Of a stretch of DNA of 36,386 nt, positions 7,934-15,829 are shown piece after piece. Each line of letters starts with the position of its first letter. Positions within the stretch are counted from its first letter, which is position 1. The stretch is taken from positions 1 to 36,386 of the IMG/VR virus record IMGVR_UViG_3300045136_000069; one strand, 5' to 3'. A program made the translations under genes and the position numbers. Source of the DNA: a virus. The notes below the pieces were generated by a model, which was not told the origin of the DNA, made no database searches, and saw nothing but the letters and a program-made list of their open reading frames with translations.

Positions 7934-9216
7934 TGGCAACTCTTCCGCTCGGCGTAGGGGCCTATAAGCGAGAATCGGCTGGCGCACCAGAGGTTCGGCT
8001 CGTTAATCGCTTTTTTGAACAGGCGCCCGTGAACCTTCGCGAACGGTATGCGCTTATTGCGCGTCCCGGTACACGGTTATTGCGCGCGTTCCTACCGGAT
8101 ACAGCCAGCGGAACGCTGCGAGGACTATACAGCAAGGTCGGAGTGTTTAATAGTGACTTGTTCGTTGTCAGCGGCAAAAACCTGTATCGGTATAAGCCGG
8201 ATGGTACGACCATTCATATTCTAGGCGAAATTCGCGGAACCGGGCGACCGTCCGTTACCTATGCCAAAGGCATAGGATACGAGCGTCTATTTATTGCCGA
8301 TGGCCTGCTGTTGAATCGTTATGACGGTGGGACACATGCTCAAGGCACATTGACGGCGACTGGCACGATCAACACGCAAAAAGTGGAAATCGGCGGAACA
8401 TGGTACGCTTGGAACGCCGATGTGAATTTTGGGCCGCCGGACGGCACGATGGCGACACCATGGCTCGCCAATCCCGGGACTGACCCGCTGACCGCGCTTG
8501 CCAACTTGCTAAATTTCAATGGCGTGCCGGGCGTAGATTTCAGTAGCACACTCGCTGGCCCGTCCACTCTCGTTACGGCGTTGGCACAAGGTGGCCCGCC
8601 CGCTACGTCGCTCACAGTTACTGCGATTTCGGACGGGACCGATGGCAACTTGATTACGACAACGGTGGACGGTTCCGACTTGGGATGGGGAAACCCTACG
8701 CTGGAAAGCGGCGGCTCTCATAATCTGCACGGTGTTCCGATGCCGAACGGCGACCCGGCTGGCGTTTGTTGCACGCTGAACGAATATGTGCTTGTCTCAA
8801 AGGCAGGCTCACCAAAATTCTATTTCATCCGTCCGGGCGAAACGTCGATTGACGCGCTTTCGTTTATGACCAAGGAAAGCAATCCTGATGCTATTTCAGA
8901 CATGATTACGGTAGGGGACGTAGTATTAATTATGGGGCGCGCGTCCAGTGAGACATGGTATGCTACCGGCGACGCTAATACCCCGTTCGCTCCGTTGCAA
9001 GGCCGGACGCTGCCCCGAGGAATTATTAATGGCACCGCCGCGTTAGTTGAGGATACTGTCTTGCTTGTTGGCTCAGATGGTATAGTTTATACCGTTACAG
9101 GGTCGAATTACGGCGCCGGGCAGTATCAAAGGACCGCCATTGCCCGCGTGAGTAATCACGGCATCGAGGAACGTATTCGCCGTCAGTTGCGGCGTGAAGC
9201 AGGACTATCACCATGA
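7933..9216 (+). CDS. N-terminal half of a P22 gp10-like tail hub / DNA stabilisation protein, with an inserted domain
   Basis: The gp10 family forms the hub that plugs the packaged head. Residues 1-135 (PLGVGAYKRES..., LYSKVGVFNSDLFVVSGKNLY, YERLFIADGLLLNRYDGG) and 265-412 (NEYVLVSKAGSPKFYFIRPGE, ESNPDAISDMITVGDVV, SSETWYATGDANTPF, SNHGIEERIR) follow the family. They stop exactly where the usual single-chain protein would continue into its C-terminal blades; that part is found at 11450-12331. Residues about 138-262 are an extra domain ending SLTVTAISDGTDGNLI...WGNPTLESGG, which resembles part of the adhesin encoded next. The ATG at 7933 (TGATG overlap) is preferred over GTG at 7921. The stop overlaps the adhesin start by ATGA. 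Confidence 0.85.
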   Translation: MATLPLGVGAYKRESAGAPEVRLVNRFFEQAPVNLRERYALIARPGTRLLRAFLPDTASGTLRGLYSKVGVFNSDLFVVSGKNLYRYKPDGTTIHILGEIRGTGRPSVTYAKGIGYERLFIADGLLLNRYDGGTHAQGTLTATGTINTQKVEIGGTWYAWNADVNFGPPDGTMATPWLANPGTDPLTALANLLNFNGVPGVDFSSTLAGPSTLVTALAQGGPPATSLTVTAISDGTDGNLITTTVDGSDLGWGNPTLESGGSHNLHGVPMPNGDPAGVCCTLNEYVLVSKAGSPKFYFIRPGETSIDALSFMTKESNPDAISDMITVGDVVLIMGRASSETWYATGDANTPFAPLQGRTLPRGIINGTAALVEDTVLLVGSDGIVYTVTGSNYGAGQYQRTAIARVSNHGIEERIRRQLRREAGLSP

Positions 9217-11441
9217 GCAACCTTATTGTTGACGGATTTGCCCACTATGGTCGCGGCCTTGATTCGACCAGTGTTGGCGCGACACGATTGGCGATGTTGT
9301 CCGGCGCATGGGCAGAGGTTCCCTCGGTTGGTTTTAACGGCATTACAAAGTTGCCGTGGGACTTGTCGAACGATGATTTGTACGCTTCGACACGTTTTGC
9401 AGGCGGCACGATGTTGCGACGCGTGCTCCCGAGTCCACTCAGCACGATCATTGCGTCATTCTATGTGGCATTGTCCAACTTGCCGACACAGAATTTTTCC
9501 AAGAATCTGATTGAGTTTCGCGACAACGCAAACGCGCAAATTGCGGTGCTCGGTGTTCAATCGACGGGTTCATTATATGTCGGCACAAATCAAACGCTTA
9601 ATACAGTTGAGCTTGCGTCCAGCAACGGCCCGGTCATTGTCGCCGAAACTGCGACGCATATTGAAATCAAATTTACGCCCGGTACAGGCGCGGACGGCAC
9701 CGTCACAGTGAATGCCAATGGCGCGACGGTTATCAACGCGACGGGCCTAGTGCTGTCCAATCATAATAACGTGGCACAATTCTGCCTTGGTTCTGACCGT
9801 GTGAATCCTGGCGCTACCTTCTATTTCGCAAATCTGATTGTTCGTGATACGTCAGGCGATTTCAACAACGATATTGTCGGCGACCGGCGTGTGGCAACAC
9901 TTATTGTCAATGCCGACGACCCGGAACATCAGGGATGGACAGCACGTCCATTGCGCCGGTTTGGGAACGGTATCCTGAATAACGGTACGGCTCCGTCGCC
10001 CGGCGGAACGGCATCGCACAACGCAGGCGTGTTCTGTGGCGTTACCACGGACACCGACATGGGCAACCTCGACTTTACAATCGAAGGACAGTTTCGGTTC
10101 CAGCGCCTTCCGACCGGCTCGAACAAAGCGGTGTTTTTCGGCAAATGGGATGAAGCTGCAAATCAACGGAGCTATCAACTTTATCTCGGCGGACCGTCGC
10201 TCAACAGCGGCAATCTTGTGTGGCGCATTTCGACGGACGGCACCAACGGGACAGTACAGACCCTATTTTCCTATCCATGGAAGCCCGTGGTGGGCCAGTG
10301 GTATCACGTCGCGGTGTGTCGCCAGTCAGGCGTCACCAACGTCTACATTGACGGTGTTCCGCTAGGAACCGGCTTTGCCGACGCGAACATTTACTTTGCC
10401 GGTTCATCGCGTACCGCGCTCATGGTCGAAACGTCCGGTGGCGGCGGCGTTGCTAATACGGCGCTTGACGGATGGAACGACGAGTTCCGCATTACCAAAG
10501 CTTTCGCGCGGTATACCGGAACGTTTACACCGCCCTCTGCGGCATTCCCGCGTGGTCCGACTAACGATCCACAATGGTCCAGCGTGGTGTGGTTGTCCGG
10601 ATGGGACCAAGCCAGCGTTGCCGATGATTCAGGCTTTGCCCGGCCGCTCAGCGCAATCAACGGTGCCGCCGCTCTTACTCCCGATGACGGCGGTGCGGCC
10701 TATCAGACTATCAACAAAAACATTGCCAAGGATGACAATTTCATCGAAGCATCGTTGTTGTTCGCGTCGGGCATTCTTACACAAACTGCCCTTCCGACCA
10801 ACAATAAGACAGTCACCGTGGGCACAAAGGACGGTACAAATCCCGCCGTCTATACGTGGAAAACGACACTGACTGGTGGAGGCAGTACACCATTTGAGGT
10901 TCTTATCGGCGCAGACGTGTTTTCCAGTTTGACCAATCTGATGAACGCCATCCTCGCCGGACCCGGCGAAGGTACAACCTACGGCACCGGAACGACCGCC
11001 AATTTCGATGTGACTGCCGAACAACTGCCGATCAATCAGTTGTTCGTACAGGCGTTGACGGCTGGCACAGTTGGAAACTCCATCGCGGTTGCTACCGATG
11101 ACCCAAATGGTTCGTGGGGTGTGAGTGTCACTACGCTGTTGGGTGGCGCGGACATTCCACCTTTCAGTCAGTTCACGACGCAGCATTTGCCGCCCGGCGC
11201 TTCGGTTGTCGATAGTCTCACCATCGTTCGACGGTCATGGAAAACGGATGCCGGGACGTGTACGGTTCGTGCATCGTTCGTCGGTCCAGACGGCGGCGTG
11301 GAGAACGGCGCCGTGGTTCCTGAATCTACCACTCCAACGCTGCATCACGACACGTTTGAAACGGACCCGGACAATCCAGGCGGTGCGCTTACCCCAACAG
11401 CCATTCTATTAGGTAAACTGCGCATCAACCGCACGGCGTGA
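9213..11441 (+). CDS. Large virion adhesin with concanavalin/LamG-type jelly-roll domains
   Basis: The 742-residue product is almost all beta-sandwich and very likely sits on the tail to bind the cell surface. Domain reading: residues 1-235 form a first concanavalin-like fold ending in the phage-typical segment RDTSGDFNNDIVGDRRVATL; about 245-450 is a classic LamG domain (FTIEGQFRF, VGQWYHVAVCRQSG, NVYIDGVPLG, DEFRITKAFARYTGTFTPP). Residues about 523-646 are a small beta module (NKTVTVGTKDGTNPAVYTWK ... AGTVGNSIAV), and 650-742 is a terminal domain ending LLGKLRINRTA. It starts by ATGA overlap with the first gp10-like half and is followed 8 bases later by the second half. No enzymatic motif is visible. 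Confidence 0.8.
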   Translation: MSNLIVDGFAHYGRGLDSTSVGATRLAMLSGAWAEVPSVGFNGITKLPWDLSNDDLYASTRFAGGTMLRRVLPSPLSTIIASFYVALSNLPTQNFSKNLIEFRDNANAQIAVLGVQSTGSLYVGTNQTLNTVELASSNGPVIVAETATHIEIKFTPGTGADGTVTVNANGATVINATGLVLSNHNNVAQFCLGSDRVNPGATFYFANLIVRDTSGDFNNDIVGDRRVATLIVNADDPEHQGWTARPLRRFGNGILNNGTAPSPGGTASHNAGVFCGVTTDTDMGNLDFTIEGQFRFQRLPTGSNKAVFFGKWDEAANQRSYQLYLGGPSLNSGNLVWRISTDGTNGTVQTLFSYPWKPVVGQWYHVAVCRQSGVTNVYIDGVPLGTGFADANIYFAGSSRTALMVETSGGGGVANTALDGWNDEFRITKAFARYTGTFTPPSAAFPRGPTNDPQWSSVVWLSGWDQASVADDSGFARPLSAINGAAALTPDDGGAAYQTINKNIAKDDNFIEASLLFASGILTQTALPTNNKTVTVGTKDGTNPAVYTWKTTLTGGGSTPFEVLIGADVFSSLTNLMNAILAGPGEGTTYGTGTTANFDVTAEQLPINQLFVQALTAGTVGNSIAVATDDPNGSWGVSVTTLLGGADIPPFSQFTTQHLPPGASVVDSLTIVRRSWKTDAGTCTVRASFVGPDGGVENGAVVPESTTPTLHHDTFETDPDNPGGALTPTAILLGKLRINRTA

Positions 11442-11449
11442 GGGAAGCC

Positions 11450-12331
11450 ATGACGACGGCGCTCGCGGGTCGCGTATCACAAGGGGCCGCGCTGGTCGCT
11501 CGCGCCGGTCAAGGCGATTTGTCGCCTCACGCTCGTGTTTCTAGCATGATCGCGATGGTGACGTATGCACCGCCGCCTGCGCGTTCCGCGCGTTCCAGTC
11601 AAATACTTGGGTTGGTGCCGTATGCTATCGGCAATCATCAGCAAAAAGTTCCGCGCGCTTCACAATTTCTACAGCTTGTCGTGTGGGGCGCGGAAATTCC
11701 TGTCGAAGCACGTTCGCGTGCATGGGGTTTTGTGCTGGACGGTCATCCTATGTACGTACTCGATTTGGGTCAGGAAGGTACATTCATCTATGACCTTGTG
11801 ACCCAACAATGGTCGAATTTCGTCACACAGGGACACGTCGGATGGAATATGCGGAACGGAACCATGTGGGGAGAAACTAATCGTATTGTGGGCGCTGATG
11901 CCGCGTTCCCTTATGTCTGGGAAATGGTCCCGGATGAACCGTTGGACGAAGGCTTCCGTCCAATCGACCACGTTGTTACTGGCGGTATCGCACTCCGTTC
12001 GCGCGTGTTCGTCAGCATGTCGGCGCTGCGCGTAGCCGCCTCATCCGGCAAACTACAAAGTGGCGCTGTTCCCGTGTTCAACATGCGTTTCAGCGACGAT
12101 AACGGCAATACATGGAGTAAGTATTACGCAATCGACTTGCAGCCGGGAAATTACAAACAGGACTTGGCGTGGCGCTCGCTCGGGTCTTTCATGGCGCCGG
12201 GGCGTATCATTGAGTTGTCCGATCAGGGTGGGCTACTCCGAATTGATGGCGCCGACGTATTTCTTGACGGCTTCGATTTGGAGAGCGCGGAAGCGCCGCC
12301 GCCGTCGCAGGGGCGTCCCAATGGCACCTAA
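11450..12331 (+). CDS. C-terminal half of the P22 gp10-like tail hub protein, with an N-terminal repeat leader
   Basis: From about residue 87 onward the 293-residue product matches the C-terminal half expected of gp10-family hubs: ARSRAWGFVLDGHPMYVLDL, EGTFIYDLVTQQWSNF, MWGETNRIVGAD, VFNMRFSDDNGNTWSKYY, APGRIIELSDQGGLLRIDG. The first 80 residues are something else: four units of about 20 residues with the core R(V/S/A)S(Q/S)..., at 8, 29, 48 and 69, each ending in a hydrophobic strand such as MIAMVTYA or ILGLVPYA. The ATG at 11450 has GAGGGAA 5 bases upstream and is preferred to GTG 11438. The last 11 bases overlap the fibre start. Confidence 0.82.
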   Translation: MTTALAGRVSQGAALVARAGQGDLSPHARVSSMIAMVTYAPPPARSARSSQILGLVPYAIGNHQQKVPRASQFLQLVVWGAEIPVEARSRAWGFVLDGHPMYVLDLGQEGTFIYDLVTQQWSNFVTQGHVGWNMRNGTMWGETNRIVGADAAFPYVWEMVPDEPLDEGFRPIDHVVTGGIALRSRVFVSMSALRVAASSGKLQSGAVPVFNMRFSDDNGNTWSKYYAIDLQPGNYKQDLAWRSLGSFMAPGRIIELSDQGGLLRIDGADVFLDGFDLESAEAPPPSQGRPNGT

Positions 12332-14393
12332 CATTGTCAACCCGCTCAATCAGTTAGTGCCCATCGTTGACAGCTTTGGCCGTCCGACGCTGGAATTTAT
12401 GCTCAAATGGGCACAGCAAGCCCGGCAGAACAGCGAAGGCGGCAGCAGCATAGTCGGCCCAGGCGATGCGACCAAGTTTCTCAATGGCGAGGTTACACCC
12501 GTATTCGCCCAGGTGAAGGATTCAGACCTGGCAATGTCCGATACCGTCGCGAACAATGTAAGCACGTCTAAACATGGCTTCGCGCCTAAAGCGCCGAACG
12601 ATGCGACCCAATTTCTTGACGGAACCGGCGCGTATGACACCGTTAAAGACACGGACTTGTCAACGTCGGACAATACAACCAACAATGTTTCGACGTCGAA
12701 GCACGGCTTTGCGCCTAAAGCGCCGAACGACGCGACCCAATTTCTTGACGGAACCGGCGCTTATGACACGGTGAAGGACACGGACTTGTCAACGTCGGAC
12801 AACACCGCAAACAACGTAAGCACAAGCAAACATGGTTTTGCGCCTAAAGCGCCGAACGACGCAACAATGTTTCTTGACGGGACCGGTAACTACAGCAAGC
12901 CAGCGGCGAAACAGTATGCGAGTGTGCAGCCGCTTGGAACCAATACAAACACGCGTAAGTTTGCAACACAGGGTGTAATCATTCGCCCGTTGTCGGACAT
13001 TAAGGTTACGCAATTGACTGCCGTTCTCAATGTTAATTCATCCTCTCCGACGTACAAATTCTCAATCGTGTCGCTCAACTACACGCCCGGTTCGGCGTTG
13101 TTCGCGGTAGTGAGCAGCGACAATATCGCCACAGCCATGTCAAGCACGAACGGTACGAGCTATACAGACCGCTCCATCCCCGGCAATACGCGCTATTCTG
13201 CCGTGGCGTATTGTGATTCGCTCGGCAAATTCATTGCCGTGTGCAGCGGCGGCACCGTGACTCAGTGGGCGTATAGTGGCGATGCAATTAACTGGACAGC
13301 AATTGCATCCCCACCATTTACGAATGCTCAAAACGTTGCTTGGTCGAAAGATTTGAACATCGCTGTCGCGTGGAGCAGTTCCGCCACTAACGGTATGGCG
13401 TGGTCAACAGACCTTACCACTTGGACCGTCGTTAGCAATGCAGGCTGTATCTCGTCCATATCATCGCCGGGCGGTCATGCCATCTGTTGGTCGCCGGAGT
13501 TAGGGATTTTCTGTGCCGCAGGACAGGCGACGGGCACGAATCAATATGCCACTAGTCCGGACGGCAAGACCTGGACCGGTAATACGACGGGTACGCTCGT
13601 GAACCTTTGCGGCATTGCGTGGGGCGGCGACGGTCACGGCGGCGGTGCTCAACGCTTTATCGCGGTAGGGACCGGCAACGTTGTGCGGACCAGCACAAAT
13701 GGTACATCTTGGACAAGTGAAACGTTTGCTACAACGCCGGGTACGGTTGCCGTTGACATTGCCTATTCGCCGTTACTCGACCGTTTCGTGGTCGTCGGCA
13801 ACAACGGTACGTGCCAAACACGCGAAGGCGGAAGCGCGACATGGACGCAGCGCACGATTTCAAATCATACATGGCGTTCTATCGTATGGTCCGCTGGTGT
13901 GCGTCTGTTCGTGGTGGTTGCCGACGACGGTTCCGTGGCAACATCGCCGGACGGCATTACATGGACCGACCGTACTGCGTCCAGCGTTCACGCCTGGAGA
14001 TCGATTGCGGTCGCCGATATTGACACAACCTTCACGATCAACTCTCAGCTTGCTGTATCGGCTGCCAACGTGACGGCAACAGGGTCACAGCTAGTTGACA
14101 ACATTACGGACAACCTCACGGCTACATTGTCGGCAGGCAACTACTACGCCTTGCTCGTGACGGGTACGAGTTTGGCGACCGGCACGACGAATCTTCCCAT
14201 TCGGCAAGGGCCGAGTTCGCCAAATACCGCCTACGCCAATCTGCCGCTTGAGCCGATGAATTGGAGCACCGTTGAGACATGCGCGCTTAACGCGCTATTG
14301 CCACAGAACACGCCGCCGACTAGCGGGACCTTCATCATCGAAAATGAGCCCGCCGCCCATAAGTGCATTGGCCTATTTTACACGTTGTTATGA
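12321..14393 (+). CDS. Tail fibre with 43-residue tandem repeats and a seven-bladed Asp-box beta-propeller
   Basis: The 690-residue fibre starts with an attachment-like segment (MAPNIVNPLNQLVPIVD, LEFMLKWAQQAR). Residues 65-193 are three near-identical 43-residue repeats of the fibre-shaft type (VSTSKHGFAPKAPNDATQFL). Residues about 260-570 contain seven sialidase-like Asp-box units: STNGTSYTD, SGDAINWTA, STDLTTWT, SPDGKTWTG, STNGTSWTS, EGGSATWTQ and SPDGITWTD. Each is preceded by a hydrophobic strand such as FIAVGTGN or FVVVADDG, which predicts a seven-bladed propeller. A C-terminal beta domain ends FYTLL. The ATG at 12321 has AGGGG upstream and an 11-base overlap with the previous gene; a longer frame extending upstream to 12060 is antagonistic to the real hub gene. 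No catalytic sialidase residues are obvious, so binding is more likely than cleavage. Confidence 0.85.
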   Translation: MAPNIVNPLNQLVPIVDSFGRPTLEFMLKWAQQARQNSEGGSSIVGPGDATKFLNGEVTPVFAQVKDSDLAMSDTVANNVSTSKHGFAPKAPNDATQFLDGTGAYDTVKDTDLSTSDNTTNNVSTSKHGFAPKAPNDATQFLDGTGAYDTVKDTDLSTSDNTANNVSTSKHGFAPKAPNDATMFLDGTGNYSKPAAKQYASVQPLGTNTNTRKFATQGVIIRPLSDIKVTQLTAVLNVNSSSPTYKFSIVSLNYTPGSALFAVVSSDNIATAMSSTNGTSYTDRSIPGNTRYSAVAYCDSLGKFIAVCSGGTVTQWAYSGDAINWTAIASPPFTNAQNVAWSKDLNIAVAWSSSATNGMAWSTDLTTWTVVSNAGCISSISSPGGHAICWSPELGIFCAAGQATGTNQYATSPDGKTWTGNTTGTLVNLCGIAWGGDGHGGGAQRFIAVGTGNVVRTSTNGTSWTSETFATTPGTVAVDIAYSPLLDRFVVVGNNGTCQTREGGSATWTQRTISNHTWRSIVWSAGVRLFVVVADDGSVATSPDGITWTDRTASSVHAWRSIAVADIDTTFTINSQLAVSAANVTATGSQLVDNITDNLTATLSAGNYYALLVTGTSLATGTTNLPIRQGPSSPNTAYANLPLEPMNWSTVETCALNALLPQNTPPTSGTFIIENEPAAHKCIGLFYTLL
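12513..12899 (+). repeat. Three direct tandem repeats of 129 bp in the fibre gene
   Basis: Units begin at 12513, 12642 and 12771 and each encodes 43 residues starting VKD(S/T)DL. Units 2 and 3 are nearly identical in DNA and unit 1 is more diverged, so the array probably grew by recent duplication of the distal unit. A shorter partial unit (PGDATKFLNG) precedes the array. Confidence 0.93.
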
Positions 14394-14848
14394 TGACCGT
14401 GACTAGACAGGAAGCTATTCTTAATTTTTGGCTCAACCAACCGGCCATTCTGGACGCCGTAGCGCCGGGATTCGAGACAATCGACGCATCGGCTTTCTTC
14501 GACAATCCGCGAAACGTGATGCTTGAGCATCCTCATGGAATTGCTGTATTTTTCTATAAAGGGGCAGGGGTATATGACGGGCATTATCTGTTTGGTCCGA
14601 ACCTGCGCGGAAAAGCGGCCATCGAAGTAGCCAAATCCATGCTTTCCACTCTCTTTACATCTTACGGTGCATTAACTATCTTAGGACAGACACCGCGTGA
14701 GAATCGCCCCGCTCGCATGGTGACCCGTGCCCTTGGCTTCCTGCCTTACGGGAACGGCTCGGTCGATACTTTCAACCGCCCTTGTGTGGACTATGTGCTG
14801 ACGCGCGAGCGTTGGGAACAGCTTCCGTGGGCGGAAAAGAAGGCGTGA
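14390..14848 (+). CDS. GNAT-like head/ejection accessory protein, P22 gp14-like position
   Basis: The 152-residue product has a GNAT-like layout: strand HGIAVFFYKGAG, strand GHYLFGP, a helix with a pyrophosphate-loop-like start (NLRGKAAIEVAK), then LTILGQTPRENRPARMVTRALGF, which resembles the acyl-CoA-binding motif B helix, and a final DYVLTRERW strand. Between gp10-like hub and gp7-like gene it occupies the place of P22 gene 14, whose family is also GNAT-like as far as I remember. The fibre stop and the double ATG (14390, 14393) overlap as ATGATGA, so translation is coupled and no clear Shine-Dalgarno is needed. Whether it acetylates anything is unknown; many phage members appear to be structural. 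Confidence 0.6.
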   Translation: MMTVTRQEAILNFWLNQPAILDAVAPGFETIDASAFFDNPRNVMLEHPHGIAVFFYKGAGVYDGHYLFGPNLRGKAAIEVAKSMLSTLFTSYGALTILGQTPRENRPARMVTRALGFLPYGNGSVDTFNRPCVDYVLTRERWEQLPWAEKKA

Positions 14849-14849
14849 C

Positions 14850-15515
14850 ATGGGTGACATTGTTGGCGGCATCTTTGGTTACATGGGCGCCAAATCGGCG
14901 GCCAAGGCACAGGTTCAAGCGGCTCAGATTGCGGCACAAGCCGCGCTTACCGGGTTCAACTGGTTGACGGGACCGGGCTTCAAGTACGAGGAGCCGTATC
15001 TGGACACTGGAATCGCCGGTCTGCAAAATGTCCAGGGCGCGAACAACGCTATTGCACAGCTTCTCGGCGTACAGCCGATTACCGATCAGACCAATAATGC
15101 GTTCACGAATTATCTCAACAGCACCGGCTACAACTTCCAACTCAACCAAGGCATCAACGCGATCAACGCATCCGCTGCGGCAAAAGGGCTGCTACAGTCC
15201 GGCGGCACTGCAAAAGCATTGTCACAATACGGGCAAAATCTCGCCAGTACGACATTCGGAAACTATCTACAGCAGCTTACCAATCTCGCCGGTTCGTCAC
15301 AGAACCAAGCTGCGATGGGACAGACAGCACTTGCTCAAATCGGCGGCGCCGGTTCTATGGGCGGCGGCAACGCGTCCGCTGCGCTGCTGCAAGGCGGATT
15401 GTCCGCCGCCAACTCCAACATGGCGGCCTATACAAACCTTGGGCGCGCCATCGGCGGCGGCATCAACTTTCTCACTAGCGGCGGCTTTGGCGGCGTCGGC
15501 GGTTTTGGATGGTAA
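14850..15515 (+). CDS. Internal virion / DNA ejection protein, P22 gp7-like
   Basis: These proteins ride inside the head and leave with the DNA to build a conduit across the envelope. The length (221) is close to P22 gp7 (229). The sequence is typical: a Gly/Ala-rich hydrophobic N-terminus (DIVGGIFGYMGAKSAAKAQ), a central YNFQLNQGINAINASAAAKG...QSGGTAKALSQYGQNLASTTFGNYL block characteristic of this family, and a very Gly-rich end (GGINFLTSGGFGGVGGFGW). AAGAAGG lies about 7 bases upstream, and the start is one base after the previous stop. P22 gp7 is processed at its N-terminus; I cannot tell whether that happens here. Confidence 0.82.
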   Translation: MGDIVGGIFGYMGAKSAAKAQVQAAQIAAQAALTGFNWLTGPGFKYEEPYLDTGIAGLQNVQGANNAIAQLLGVQPITDQTNNAFTNYLNSTGYNFQLNQGINAINASAAAKGLLQSGGTAKALSQYGQNLASTTFGNYLQQLTNLAGSSQNQAAMGQTALAQIGGAGSMGGGNASAALLQGGLSAANSNMAAYTNLGRAIGGGINFLTSGGFGGVGGFGW

Positions 15516-15518
15516 GTC

Positions 15519-15827
15519 ATGGAAAACTGGTTCTCGAACATCGGCGGATATGTTGGCGGCGGATATTACGGCAAGCCGGAAGCCGTATCGCCTGAATACG
15601 GTTCCGGCGTGATCGTGCGCGGCCTGCCGGATGATAGTCGCGCAGTAGAGCAGCTTAATGATATTCGCCGACGTATCTTCGGAACACAGACGCGCGGTCC
15701 GGAAGCGCAGACGCTCGGAATCGACAAACTGTACAGGCGCCGCATGATGTATAACAACTGGTTCCAGACGCCCGGCATGATAGAGGCCGGTGCCAATATG
15801 TACGCCGGTCCCGGCACGGACATTTGA
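15519..15827 (+). CDS. Small virion-operon protein of unknown function
   Basis: The 102-residue product is not recognised. It has a Gly/Tyr-rich start (MENWFSNIGGYVGGGYYG), a short charged helix (DDSRAVEQLNDIRRRIFG) and an aromatic C-terminal half (LYRRRMMYNNWFQTPG). It follows the gp7-like stop by 3 bases and precedes the peptidase start by 2 bases, so it belongs to the ejection-protein block. P22 has no counterpart here. A small internal virion protein or a partner of the adjacent peptidase is plausible but unproven. Confidence 0.6.
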   Translation: MENWFSNIGGYVGGGYYGKPEAVSPEYGSGVIVRGLPDDSRAVEQLNDIRRRIFGTQTRGPEAQTLGIDKLYRRRMMYNNWFQTPGMIEAGANMYAGPGTDI

Positions 15828-15829
15828 CA

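Noticed and set aside
12060-12320. Longer fibre protein starting at 12060
   Set aside because: This stretch overlaps the conserved end of the hub gene in another frame, and ATG 12321 has a better ribosome-binding site and starts a typical fibre N-terminus.
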